Positions 7,062 through 16,084 of a stretch of DNA of 53,089 nucleotides are shown here, in pieces (position 1 is the first letter of the stretch; every line of letters starts with the position of its first letter). Source of the DNA: Gracilaria caudata (Eukaryota; Rhodophyta; Florideophyceae; Gracilariales; Gracilariaceae). The notes under the pieces were generated by a model that was given only the letters and a program-made list of their open reading frames with translations, was not told the origin of the DNA and ran no database searches. The translations under genes were made by a program, and so were the position numbers. Location: NCBI GenBank assembly GCA_030374735.1, contig JASCIV010000078.1, positions 1 to 53,089 of the forward strand, given 5' to 3'.

Positions 7062-8636
7062 CTACGAAGCCATCGAAGCTCCTATTGGTGCACTTTCCTT
7101 CTCAACCTTCGAACGACTGCCATCACTCGGGGTCTCCCAGTCGTCGACAAATCTGGAGTATGGGTAGAGACTGGGATGTCCGTCACTCCATGTGACAGAA
7201 AGCGCATAATTTCCGACGGGACTCATGTTCTTGGGTTTCACAGATTCCGGAACATCTTCTGGCTTCAGTCGTACCCGTCCTGTCATCTCATCAACACAAA
7301 GTGCACATCGACATTGTCGCCGGAGAGTGGCAGGCCAGACTTGTTGATCTTGCTCGGAATTGGGTTTTCTCACGACAATAAACCCGGAATTCTCGTCGAA
7401 CGACACTTCAGGAATTCGCGAGCCTCCAAACTTGATTTTCGCCACTTCTCTTACTACAGCGGAAGCTATTTTACCGTACTCTTCCGCGATAAGAGACCTA
7501 GGGTTGGCGAGGACGTATGGAATCCCAGAATCGCTCTTCTCTGACAACTCCGCGTCAATTGGCATCGAGAAGGAATTTATCAACCCATACTGTTCAACAA
7601 GACGTTCCTTATGTCCTTTTCCAAAAATGAAGTGCTGCTGGTTGGTGTCAGGTGCGACAAAGTATGCCATATTCTCCACAACAGCCACGCTTGGAACACT
7701 GACCTTATCAAACATGTCAATGCCTTTTACAACGTCAACAAACGACAGCCGTTGAGGTGTGGTAACGATAACTGCAGCGGTAATGTTAATTATCTGGCTG
7801 AGCGTTAGCTGGATGTCGCCGGTGCCCGGTGGCATATCAATGATAAGGTAGTCTAGAGCGCCCCACTGTGTCGTCGTGAGAAGTTGGTTGAGCAAGTTTG
7901 CAATCATAGGACCCCTCATTATGGCGGAATCTGGATTGACGTATCCAAATGACATGAGCTTCACTCCTTCGCACGTAAGCGGTTGAATTCGACCATCTGC
8001 AAACTGAACTGCTCTATCGTCCGGCTCTACCAACGTCGGGAGACTTGGGCCATAAATATCAGCATCCATGATCCCGACACGAGCGCCTTGACGAGCAAGT
8101 GCAAACGCAAGATTCACAGCAGTAGTACTCTTTCCCACACCACCCTTGCAGCTTGCTACAGCCACAACCGCGTGGACATAGTCCAACACACCTGTTCCTT
8201 GGGAAGATTGTTGAGAGGGGTCAGAAGCAGTCATTGAGACATTGGCCCGACCAACCCAATCTAAGCTCTCTGCAAGGCGTTTGCAATCGGATTGAAAGGC
8301 ATCTTTTATCGGACATGCCGGCGTGGTAAGCTCTACATCGAATGAAACGTCAAAAATCCCAGGTATGGCTTCCACGGGCTGCAGCGCGATATTTTTGATG
8401 AAACCGAGCGAGACAATGTTTTGATGTAAGTCAGGGTCAATTATTTGCGACAATACATCTAACAGATCTTGCTTTCGGTCTGTGTCAGTATTTGGGAGAC
8501 AAGCAACGGGAATGCGACGACAGCGATGCCGCTTCTGAAAAGCTCCCTTGGAGACGGACGGCGAAGAAACGCACGGAAATTGAGCGGAGCCAAAGAAAGA
8601 CCTGCGATGGGTAAACGAGGGCGATACGAAAGCCAT
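7062..8636 (-). CDS. HCF101: HCF101-type plastid Fe-S scaffold P-loop ATPase
   Basis: A 524-aa protein from the ATG at 8636. HCF101 carries [4Fe-4S] clusters for photosystem I assembly in the plastid stroma. Domain order: leader of about 48 residues; MIP18/DUF59 domain (about 55-130) with TTPACPIKD; MRP-type ATPase (about 155-400) with Walker A CKGGVGKST at 163-171, MDADIYGPSLP, and IIDMPPGTGD; and a C-terminal DUF971 domain (about 405-496). It lacks the CxxC after ENM that Mrp/NBP35 proteins have, as expected for HCF101. The frame is open to 8915, giving alternative starts at 8693 and 8915. MAFVSPSFTHRRSFFG is chosen because it looks like a red-algal transit peptide with an early Phe. The C-terminal domain carries extra Cys (CRCALC), whose role is unknown. 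Confidence 0.9.
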   Translation of the reverse strand: MAFVSPSFTHRRSFFGSAQFPCVSSPSVSKGAFQKRHRCRRIPVACLPNTDTDRKQDLLDVLSQIIDPDLHQNIVSLGFIKNIALQPVEAIPGIFDVSFDVELTTPACPIKDAFQSDCKRLAESLDWVGRANVSMTASDPSQQSSQGTGVLDYVHAVVAVASCKGGVGKSTTAVNLAFALARQGARVGIMDADIYGPSLPTLVEPDDRAVQFADGRIQPLTCEGVKLMSFGYVNPDSAIMRGPMIANLLNQLLTTTQWGALDYLIIDMPPGTGDIQLTLSQIINITAAVIVTTPQRLSFVDVVKGIDMFDKVSVPSVAVVENMAYFVAPDTNQQHFIFGKGHKERLVEQYGLINSFSMPIDAELSEKSDSGIPYVLANPRSLIAEEYGKIASAVVREVAKIKFGGSRIPEVSFDENSGFIVVRKPNSEQDQQVWPATLRRQCRCALCVDEMTGRVRLKPEDVPESVKPKNMSPVGNYALSVTWSDGHPSLYPYSRFVDDWETPSDGSRSKVEKESAPIGASMAS

Positions 8637-9113
8637 GTTTACCGAACCTGAATCTATACTTAGAGGCAGAAGTGATTCCCCTGCGATGCTCATGGATTGA
8701 GCTGAAGTTGGCAGCGACTCGCAGCTTCGAAGGCAGGTCACGACATGATGAGATAGCGGGGGTGAGGTTGATCTGGAGCAGTATTCCACGTGTTCTACTT
8801 GTACGGCTGTGAAACCCGCAAGGTCGCAATATCTCCAATGGAGATTCTCCATCACAATGACACACTGTGTTCTGTTCCCGGTCAGGAAGAGAAAGATCAC
8901 CAGCGATGTGCTCAATTCAAATTCCTATCATCCAGCAAGTTCAGCGCATGCCTGGTGAGTCCGTTTGTTTGTCCCCATGAATTCTGCCCGCCTCGCATCT
9001 CTCTCTGTAGCAGAGCCCTGTTTCTTGCAGCTCATTATTCTAGTCGGACTCGGCAAGCATGCCATTCAGTTTATTCAAGTGTTGGACACCCATTGGGAAA
9101 CCTGTCTAGCTAA
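8637..9113. other. HCF101 leader region and upstream spacer
   Basis: The HCF101 frame stays open to 8915, but those codons look like untranslated leader. No other gene is seen. Confidence 0.5.
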
Positions 9114-9308
9114 CTAGAATTCTTCTGAACCAAAGATGGCGTCCCCAGGCGCTATAAGAACAGCTTCTTCTGGCTCCCCCCATCCGAGCAATTCCTCGGA
9201 AGTCACTGCAACACTGCGGCCAAAAGCAAGTCGAGCAATTTCGTCTCCATCCACTTCATTCTTTAAGAGCAGTGCGTTGGGCTCTTCTACTTGTACATCA
9301 AGATATTT
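9114..9308 (-). CDS. Uncertain coding relic or 3' exon without ATG
   Basis: A 64-codon open minus frame ending at TAG 9114-9116. Its composition is protein-like (VEEPNALLLKNEVDGDEIAR, LLGWGEPEEAVLIAPGDAIF), whereas the overlapping plus frame is the Ser/Pro-rich type expected of an antisense shadow. It has no ATG, and a stop lies just upstream at 9309-9311, so it is either a terminal exon (an acceptor-like tacaag lies at its start) or a remnant. No family is recognised. Confidence 0.3.
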   Translation of the reverse strand, partial: KYLDVQVEEPNALLLKNEVDGDEIARLAFGRSVAVTSEELLGWGEPEEAVLIAPGDAIFGSEEF

Positions 9309-9320
9309 TTACATTGAGCT

Positions 9321-9959
9321 ATGGACAGCGAAGAGCTTAAGAATATTGATCAGGCTGTGGAGCCCATTCATCGCACAGTTCTCGAGTTTGCGGATGCAGT
9401 CGCAGAAGAATACATCGTGTATCCCACAGAAAGGATGAGGGAAAAAAAGGCCCGGGAAGCTATTCAAACTTTCAGAAACTCATGTACTGATGCTCTGGAG
9501 GCCATTACAAAATGGGAGGACAAGGAACGTGCGAATCTTGTGAAGAAGGCTGTACAAGTTGTCAAACGAGAGAACGAAAATGATATTATGTTGTATGAAA
9601 AGGCGTTGACCAAGTTTTATGAGCGGAAGAAGCAGTATGAGAAATGCAGTACATTGACGAGGAATATACTCTCTCCTCGATCCAAGTCCAGAGAAAAAGT
9701 GTGGGACGAGGAAGATGTGGCCACTTATCCTGAGATGAATTGTATGATGTTGTGTTTCATTCTTTTTGGTCTTCTCTTGGTCGGATGGATGCTCACCCAC
9801 TTCGGAGTGGGTGAAGTGGAGGATATGAGGAGACGATATGTGTCGCATAGGAGGGTTGCGCCCGCAACTGATAGGTGTGATGTTCTGGGTCTTTGTAACC
9901 TTCCTACTGTTGTCAAGAACGCCGTTTCTGTCGAGGACTTTGACAAGATGGAACTATAG
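9321..9959 (+). CDS. Uncharacterised coiled-coil protein with one membrane span
   Basis: A 212-aa ORF with no family recognised. Residues 1-130 are highly charged and helical (heptad-like stretches around 35-110), consistent with a cytoplasmic coiled coil. A hydrophobic segment at about 140-160 (MMLCFILFGLLLVGWML) forms a single transmembrane helix. About 50 residues follow with several Cys. There is no N-terminal signal peptide, so a signal-anchor topology is likely. The layout resembles tail-proximal anchored membrane proteins, but no function can be assigned. The 5' end nearly abuts the opposite-strand open frame at 9114-9308. Confidence 0.65.
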   Translation: MDSEELKNIDQAVEPIHRTVLEFADAVAEEYIVYPTERMREKKAREAIQTFRNSCTDALEAITKWEDKERANLVKKAVQVVKRENENDIMLYEKALTKFYERKKQYEKCSTLTRNILSPRSKSREKVWDEEDVATYPEMNCMMLCFILFGLLLVGWMLTHFGVGEVEDMRRRYVSHRRVAPATDRCDVLGLCNLPTVVKNAVSVEDFDKMEL

Positions 9960-10156
9960 TTTCAGGACTTCATTTTAGCTCAACTATACTTATCTAACCA
10001 TAACTGACTAATCGTAGCCCATTTAAACTTGTTGTTTTGCTCTCAGGTTCTTTAACCAAATAACAGGAAAACTCTATTATGATGTACGTCATCTTCAGTA
10101 GAGCGTTAGGGTCATGCCGCAAGGAACGTTGAAAAAGTAGGTACACGGTAGAGCTT

Positions 10157-10743
10157 TTATTCCGATGGAATTGGAAGGGAGTCGCTGAAAAGAGAGCGCA
10201 ATGTGCGAGCCTCCTCAGCCATTTCGTCTTTCGAACGCGGCTTTCGTTCTTCCTCAGCGTCAACCTTCACCGACCGTGATAGATCTGCCTTCTCAATTTC
10301 ATGATACACTTCATTGTTAATCTTAAAATCGCCGGGACGACGTGGAAGAATATGGATATGCACGTGTGGTACCGTCTGTCCTGCGACGGGTCCATCCTGA
10401 AGCGCAAATGTTAACGCCTCTGCCTCGTAAAGTTTTTCCAGAGGCTTTGAGATGTTGCAAGCTACTTTCCATAAATCGGCCAGTTCTTCAGAAGTTAGGT
10501 CCGCGACACGGGCGGCTACGCGGCGACTTACCACGAGACAATGACCTGGTATGGATGAAATTTTGGCGGGATGGAAATGTGTCAGACTGTTGTTGGTTTT
10601 TGACTGCATGGGAGTGATGTTTGCACGAAGAGCTTACCTGGTACAATTGGCTTGTGGTTCACCATTGCCAGGGATAACGGGGAAAGATAGAAGGCTTCAC
10701 TCCAGGCACATCTCCATGGACCGAAGTTGAATGTCGCTGTCAT
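10157..10743 (-). CDS. FHIT: FHIT-type bis(5'-adenosyl)-triphosphatase, two exons
   Basis: FHIT hydrolyses diadenosine tri/tetraphosphates. Exon 1 is 10743-10638 and exon 2 is 10545-10157, separated by a 92-nt intron (GTAAGC...CCAG) that splits a Gly codon, giving 164 aa. The join restores the family segment NHKPIVPG-HCLV. The HIT triad HVHIH lies at residues 96-100, preceded by FALQDGPVAGQTV and followed by LPRRPGDF, which is the FHIT rather than the HINT pattern. The C-terminal EEMA-like helix is present. The ATG of exon 1 (MTATFNFG) matches the expected N-terminus. Reading exon 2 alone from its upstream ATG at 10609 would translate intron sequence. Confidence 0.92.
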
Positions 10744-11190
10744 TGTCGGATGCTTGATGCGCAGAGCAGGCTGGTGTGAGCAGATGGAGGAGCAGATTTT
10801 CGGCTGTTGGAAACGATTTGTGCTGAGAAGGACATGAATGCCGTCACCGACGCTTTCGTGGAAAGTGCATCGCGCATGTCTGTTCGTTGGTGATGGATGC
10901 ACGGGGAATTTATTCAGTATTGTGGAGTTATTTCGCGAAACGCGAACGGGTTGCCTTGTGTGACAGTGTTGAAGGGAAACGGATGCAGATCGGGTTTAGT
11001 TACTACGCGAGTTAGGATGATGCACGAAACCCCCTTTGCTCATCTCTAAGAGGGCGAATAAGAGAGAGAGAGGAGAGGAGGAACAGGGGATAAACGTCAA
11101 TGATCGTCGATAGCGAACTGCTCACGCAGATTGAGAACATCATCAGGACCTGATGCTTGTTGCAGAAGCAGAATTGGAGAGCAAACATAA
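10744..11190. other. Spacer upstream of FHIT
   Basis: No gene is seen. It contains a GA-rich tract at about 11058-11082 and a short palindrome (CATCAGG-A-CCTGATG, about 11138-11153) just before the degenerate repeat region. Confidence 0.5.
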
Positions 11191-12700
11191 GAATCGTAAC
11201 GGACTCACGAACTGTGATACCAAGCCTGTAGAACTCGGTGCCCGGTCAACCTTGCTCAGTGCAGGATGTGTCAAGGACTTTATGCGAAGCAGGAACTACA
11301 TTTTCTGTAGATACCGTCTGGGACCCTAGCCACTGCCGGCTCCTTCAAATTGATACGGTGGACACAGAAGAATGTTCGCCTCTCAGAATTGTAAGAGACT
11401 CTCTCTCTCTTTTACAGGTGCAGTAGTTCAATTACTACTTCAGAGCGTCTCTGTTGCAAGAAACGAAACCCTCACGAAGTAAATCAACTTTCTTTCAGGT
11501 CACTTCCTGATAATATAGATATTAACTTCCCTGTCTGCCACTGTCAATCCTCGACGATCTTGAGAAGGTGGTAAACGAACTCTTCGAGACAAAGTTCGCA
11601 ATGGATAACGTAAAACAAAATACTCTCCATCAGTACATTCGGGCGGCACTTGCCCAGCAACCTCTTTCCTAACAAATGCGATCCAAGCGGATGTAGAAAT
11701 GGAGTGTGTACCACAGAAAGTTGTGAGAGAGCTACTTCTGCTTGCCTGAGATATACTCGTAACAGACTCATGAAGTGCGATGCAAAACCTAAAGAGCTCG
11801 GGACGCGGCAGTCTCGTTCTGTGCGAGATGTGTCACAGTTTCTGTGCGAAGTAGCAACTTCGTGTTCCTTGGATATTCTTTGGGTCCCTAGTAGCCACTG
11901 CAGCCAGCTTTGAAACGATATGGTAGATCACATGGCTAAAGAAGCGCTGTCCATTGAAAATTGATTTCTAAGAGAGAGAGGTTTTGCAGAAGTTTAGAAA
12001 AGAGTATCAACCCCGCTCAAGGTTGTGCCATGCTTGACGTCCCTACTCTCGGGTGTGGAAGAGCTGTGCTCTCTTGGAGAAGACGAGCAGGTTTTGTGTT
12101 GGGCACATGCCATGCTTGCATCCGCTTACCCTTGTAGTACGCATCTATCAGGGGAAAGATTGCTGTGCAGGTGCCGCCCAGGAGTGCTCAACGACGTTGA
12201 TCACTATGTTCTCAGATGCCCAATGAGAACCACATCAAGAAGGGTGTGTCTTACCGCCTCCTTAAGATCGTCGAGGGCTGTCAGTGAGCGAATCATGAGA
12301 GAATGGCCCGAAAGAATGCTAGTTTACTTCGTGAGAGAGCGTTTCTTTGAACAGAAAGGCTCTGCTGCTCGTAGTAATTGAACTATCGTGCCCATAGAAG
12401 AGAGAGATCTAGAACAAGGGTAAAGATGCCGATCATGTTGTTTTCAGGTGCCGGTTCACCCACTCCTCACGTTGTGAGCTGCTCCGAGCCTTGCCGCGTG
12501 CGGCAAAGAACTCTGTGCCTGTTGTGGTTCGACAGTTTCCAAAAAAGTTCTTGGCCTTTTTGCAGAGAGAAAGCCTTGTCTAGAGGCTTTACTTCAGTCT
12601 AGTAATTGAAGGCTGTTGTCCAAAATAAAGAAGAACAAGGGTATCTCAGTGAGCGCAACACGGCCGAGAATCTGCAGGCAGTAGCTATGCTATCAAAGAC
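11191..12700. repeat. Mosaic of decayed repeat copies, retroelement-like
   Basis: Two direct copies of a ~150-bp module (about 11191-11345 and 11753-11910) still share runs such as GATGTGTCA and TGCGAAG. They translate to similar peptides (SVQDVSRTLCEA and SVRDVSQFLCEV). A plus segment at 12140-12260 (LCRCRPGVLNDVDHYVLRCP) and a minus segment at about 11550-11690 (LGKCRPNVLMESILFYVIHC) are related to each other in opposite orientation. A further repeat pair shares GTAATTGAA and AGAACAAGGGTA (about 12372-12425 and 12600-12645). The Cys-x-Cys...Asp-x-x-His-Tyr-x-Leu-x-x-Cys-Pro pattern is like the C-terminal Cys/His module of non-LTR reverse transcriptases. All frames are broken. Assignment to a retroelement is inference. 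Confidence 0.45.
12025..12381 (+). pseudogene. Fragment with retroelement-like Cys/His module
   Basis: A 118-codon frame containing LSGERLLCRCRPGVLNDVDH followed by YVLRCPMRTTSRR. The spacing C-x-C-x(8)-H-Y-x-L-x-C-P resembles the terminal zinc-knuckle-like motif after the reverse transcriptase domain of non-LTR elements. No reverse transcriptase or endonuclease motif is present nearby, so it is at most a remnant. Confidence 0.35.
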
Positions 12701-14035
12701 GTATTTTAGGTATTTGGGGTTCTTGCAAACACTCCGTGTCGCGAACAAGCTGCCGGGTCCGGTCGTAATAAAGAAGATGCTAAAGACAGCATTCGGGACT
12801 AGTAGCTATGGGCAATATGCCCAAAGACATTGTAGCTGTGCCCTTTGGGGTTTGCTTCAGCTCTTTGAGATTGAGCATTGGAAGCCGTTTCAAGAGGATA
12901 ACCAGACTTCGTTGTCAACGACTTGTCCCTTGCTCTTTCTCTTCGCTCTGAAACACTCTGAAACGAGGGAGGTTCTCACCTTGATGTGGTCTATAACCGT
13001 TGAGCCTTCTCTCTTAGCTGTCTATCATGATCCCGCTTTCTCGCCCAAAAATTCAGATTAGTCTCGTGCACAAGGCATAGGCAGGAAAAGCAGCGGTGCG
13101 GAAGATCATCTGCAATCGATAACTTTCTAGCACCACATTAAGCACTAATTGCATAGGGTCGAGTCCCTCAATGTAAGAAAGTGTGGGAATTCAGAGCTCT
13201 GCCACCCGATGAGAGCACCGCTTTTGCACCAAGTGCACTCTCATCGACGATCTGTCAGGAAGATGAAAAGTTAACATTTAGTCGCCCAATTCTCGAACTC
13301 TCTAAACGCCGCCGCAAGGAAGTCTCCCACATAGAATCGGGCCCGCTGTTTGAATGCCAAAAGCCGCCCCCTTCGCCCAAATCTGGTAGCGGCCCAGACA
13401 AGAACCGCAGATCGCTCTTTCGGCCTCCACCAGGCACCTGTCCCTGCGGCTCAACCATCAATTCGGGGCCCCACGCCCTAAAAGCGCATGCAAAGGGGGC
13501 GCGTTTTGGCACGCACGTAGCCAATCACAAACCGAGTTCAGATCACCATCCACTGCACAAGTGCCAGCTACGCAAATTGTTGAGGCCCGCGGAGACACGA
13601 TCTCAACGGCGCTTCAAGACGCGCACGCGGCCGGGGGAGCTCGGTGAGCGCCGGTCGGAGATTGCGCTCTAAAAAGCTGTACGCGCGCAGCGTCTGACCT
13701 CGTCTTCAGGCTAGCAACTGTTGTAGATACACGCTCACGCTCTGTTAATTCCCCTCTCCCCTGGTGTACTTCTCAGCTTCACTCCCTCTCCTCCCCTTTT
13801 CGTGCTCTCCCTACGTGCTGTTGCTGAGTTCGCTGGCTGCAGTGCTTCCTTCTTCTGCTGCTCAATTTGACACCTCACTAGTGTCGTTGTCTTCTGTACT
13901 ACACTTGTTATTGTTTTCTCTGATACTTCAGTATGGTGGTAAGTTGGCGCCGTTCCTTTGCTGAGATGCATTTCTTCGTCCACAGTCTGCTCACAGTCTG
14001 GAGTTCTAACATTTGTCACTGCCTACCGCCATATA
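12701..14035. other. Spacer upstream of the TPR-Tic22 gene
   Basis: Open frames at 12606-13061 and 13181-13672 on plus and 13255-13524 on minus lack recognisable domains, and the first two lack ATG starts. A GC-rich part (13300-13680) precedes a pyrimidine-rich stretch (13735-13900) that probably contains the promoter of the gene starting at 14036. Confidence 0.4.
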
Positions 14036-16084
14036 ATGTCCTCTACACAGGGCGTTTCGGGACGAGCTGCGAGAAACTCAAAAGCCATCCGTGAATACAA
14101 GGCAACCGGCAATAAGGCTATGCAATCAGGTTCTTTTCAGAAGGCCATTCGTCTGTATACAAAAGCGCTAGAACTCGACCCTGGGAATGCTCTGCTCTAC
14201 AGCAATCGCAGCGCTGCCCACTTTAACATTCGGCAGTTCTCTGAGTCTTTGGAGGACGCTGAAAGCTCTATCCTGTGTGATAGCATGTGGTGGAAAGCGT
14301 ATAAGCGCAAGGGCCTGGCTCTGATCCACATGCAGCGTTACGAAGAGGCAATTGAAGCTCTCGAAGAGGGGCTTAAGATAGTTGGAAAGAACGCTGAGAT
14401 GGAAAAGAACCTGGAATTTGCTCGTGCATGCCAGGAGCAGGCGCAGAATCTGTACATATTACCTGAGCCGCACATGATGCAGCGCCTTGAAAGTGTTCCA
14501 GTCTTCATTGTTACTGATAGCGCTGGGCAGCCCTTCTTCGTCACTTACGATGATGGGCAACAAGTTTGTACCTTTTACTTTGATCAGAAGGACGCTAAAG
14601 CTACATTGGACTGGATCAAGAGTGAGAATCCAGATCTCGGTGATACTGCACGCGTCATTCATATCACTTTGTACCAAGCATTTAATCTTGCTCAAGAAAC
14701 GCAGAAACAGTACTACGAGGAAACGACTCGTGCTGCGGCAGAGGAGGACAGAGCGGCTGCGGCGGCAGCTGCAGAGAAAGCGAAGCAAGCTAAGATATCC
14801 GATAAGAGCAGTGTTGCCGAAAAAATCGAGGAGGATACAGAACCGGCCAGCAGCGAAGTGAAAAAGGAAGCTGACGATTGGGAAGAAGTAGACACTGAAC
14901 TAGACACCGAAGCCCTCGAAAATGAAAGCGAAGCTGTTGAAAGCAAAGAAGATCCGTCGGAAAGCGATAATTCCGAGACACCACTAAATGAATCGCAAAA
15001 CATGGAAAGCGTGGCGAACGGAGAGGATGGCGATAATGAAGAGACGTCAGAGGGTGCCACTGTTCAGACGGAGGCCAGCAGTGGTGAACAGACAGAGGAC
15101 CCCAGTACAGACAAGAAGGAAGAGAAGGATGAGGACAAGAAAGAAAATGGGGAGGGGAAAAAAGATGATGATATGGTCATAGACGATAACGCACCGCTCT
15201 CGTTCCAGTTCAGACCAGAGCTCAGGCAAGTTCAAGTTGCAGTTGAATTGCTTAACAAGCATCCGAACCCACCTGTGCGGCCGATTCTCAGGGATCCACC
15301 GTCAGTCAGGAAGGCTAAAGCCGAAGCAAAGGCAGCCGAAGCAGCTAAGAAGGCAGCAGAGGAGTCCCAGAAGTCTGATGAAGCTGGGGAAACAGCTATC
15401 GAAGGGGAGGGTGTAACGGCAGGCCCTTCAAACGAAGGCACTGTTCGCAAGGAAGATTCCAACTCTGAAGGCAATGCTGTCGACCTAGATGATGAGGACG
15501 AGGAACTTACTGTTGACAACTTCAACGGTATTCCTGTTTTCCAGGCAAAAGGGCTGACCTTGTTGCAGAAGAACAAGCAGTTAATTCCTTTGTTCTTCTC
15601 CAAATGGGACCTTGAGGCAGCATGGAAGCAGCTGAAGGATTCTAACACAATTGACGTCCCTGGAGATTGTGAAATAGAAGTTGGCACCCTTGAGGATGTG
15701 CTGAGGCGGATGTCCGAAAGCAAGACTGACGAATTCGAATCTGTATTCTTCGTGCCGTCGAGGGAGTCAATGAAGGCAATTAATGTAAGGTTTCCCTTGG
15801 ACGAATTGGCGCCGCCGTACAGACCTGGTAGTCTTCCGAAGAAGCAGGTGAAGAAGGCGGGCTATTCGAAGGCTCGCCAGATCGCTGAGAGGGGAGGAAC
15901 GAAGGATGAAATCCGCGCTGCTATTCGAGAGGATTTGGAGAAGCACATGGAGCGCGAACGCATCGCTGAGGTTCTGGCACAGATTGAACAAGCTCGTCGT
16001 GTGGGAGGAATGGGTACTGCTGCTAGTATGGGCAAGAAGCCAACGAAGACTAATAAGGCAAAGGTGCAAGGAGTGAAAGCATGA
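14036..16084 (+). CDS. TPR protein with a split Tic22-like domain
   Basis: 682 aa from ATG 14036 (MSSTQGVSG); a start at 13958 would add 26 residues. Three TPRs (about residues 18-119) of the HOP/SGT type keep residues consistent with a Hsp70/Hsp90 carboxylate clamp (KATGN, YSNRSA, KAYKRKG). A Tic22-like domain follows, cut into three blocks. Block 1 (about 151-218) has VPVFIVTDSAGQPF and FYFDQKDA. Block 2 (about 387-406) has FQFRPELRQVQVAVELL. Block 3 (about 492-590) has GIPVFQAKGL, VGTLEDVLRRM and FVPS. About 165 acidic, Lys/Glu-rich residues separate blocks 1 and 2; about 85 separate 2 and 3. The C-terminus is basic. Tic22 proteins act in protein import into plastids. No clear transit peptide is seen, so location is open. 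Confidence 0.8.
   Translation: MSSTQGVSGRAARNSKAIREYKATGNKAMQSGSFQKAIRLYTKALELDPGNALLYSNRSAAHFNIRQFSESLEDAESSILCDSMWWKAYKRKGLALIHMQRYEEAIEALEEGLKIVGKNAEMEKNLEFARACQEQAQNLYILPEPHMMQRLESVPVFIVTDSAGQPFFVTYDDGQQVCTFYFDQKDAKATLDWIKSENPDLGDTARVIHITLYQAFNLAQETQKQYYEETTRAAAEEDRAAAAAAAEKAKQAKISDKSSVAEKIEEDTEPASSEVKKEADDWEEVDTELDTEALENESEAVESKEDPSESDNSETPLNESQNMESVANGEDGDNEETSEGATVQTEASSGEQTEDPSTDKKEEKDEDKKENGEGKKDDDMVIDDNAPLSFQFRPELRQVQVAVELLNKHPNPPVRPILRDPPSVRKAKAEAKAAEAAKKAAEESQKSDEAGETAIEGEGVTAGPSNEGTVRKEDSNSEGNAVDLDDEDEELTVDNFNGIPVFQAKGLTLLQKNKQLIPLFFSKWDLEAAWKQLKDSNTIDVPGDCEIEVGTLEDVLRRMSESKTDEFESVFFVPSRESMKAINVRFPLDELAPPYRPGSLPKKQVKKAGYSKARQIAERGGTKDEIRAAIREDLEKHMERERIAEVLAQIEQARRVGGMGTAASMGKKPTKTNKAKVQGVKA

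Noticed and set aside
9136..9438. 100-codon plus frame overlapping the 212-aa gene
   Set aside because: Ser/Pro-rich; it looks like the shadow of the minus frame 9114-9308 and the out-of-frame start of the real gene.
13149..13175. GGGTCGAGTCCC, similar to a tRNA T-arm
   Set aside because: No acceptor, D or anticodon arm can be built around it.
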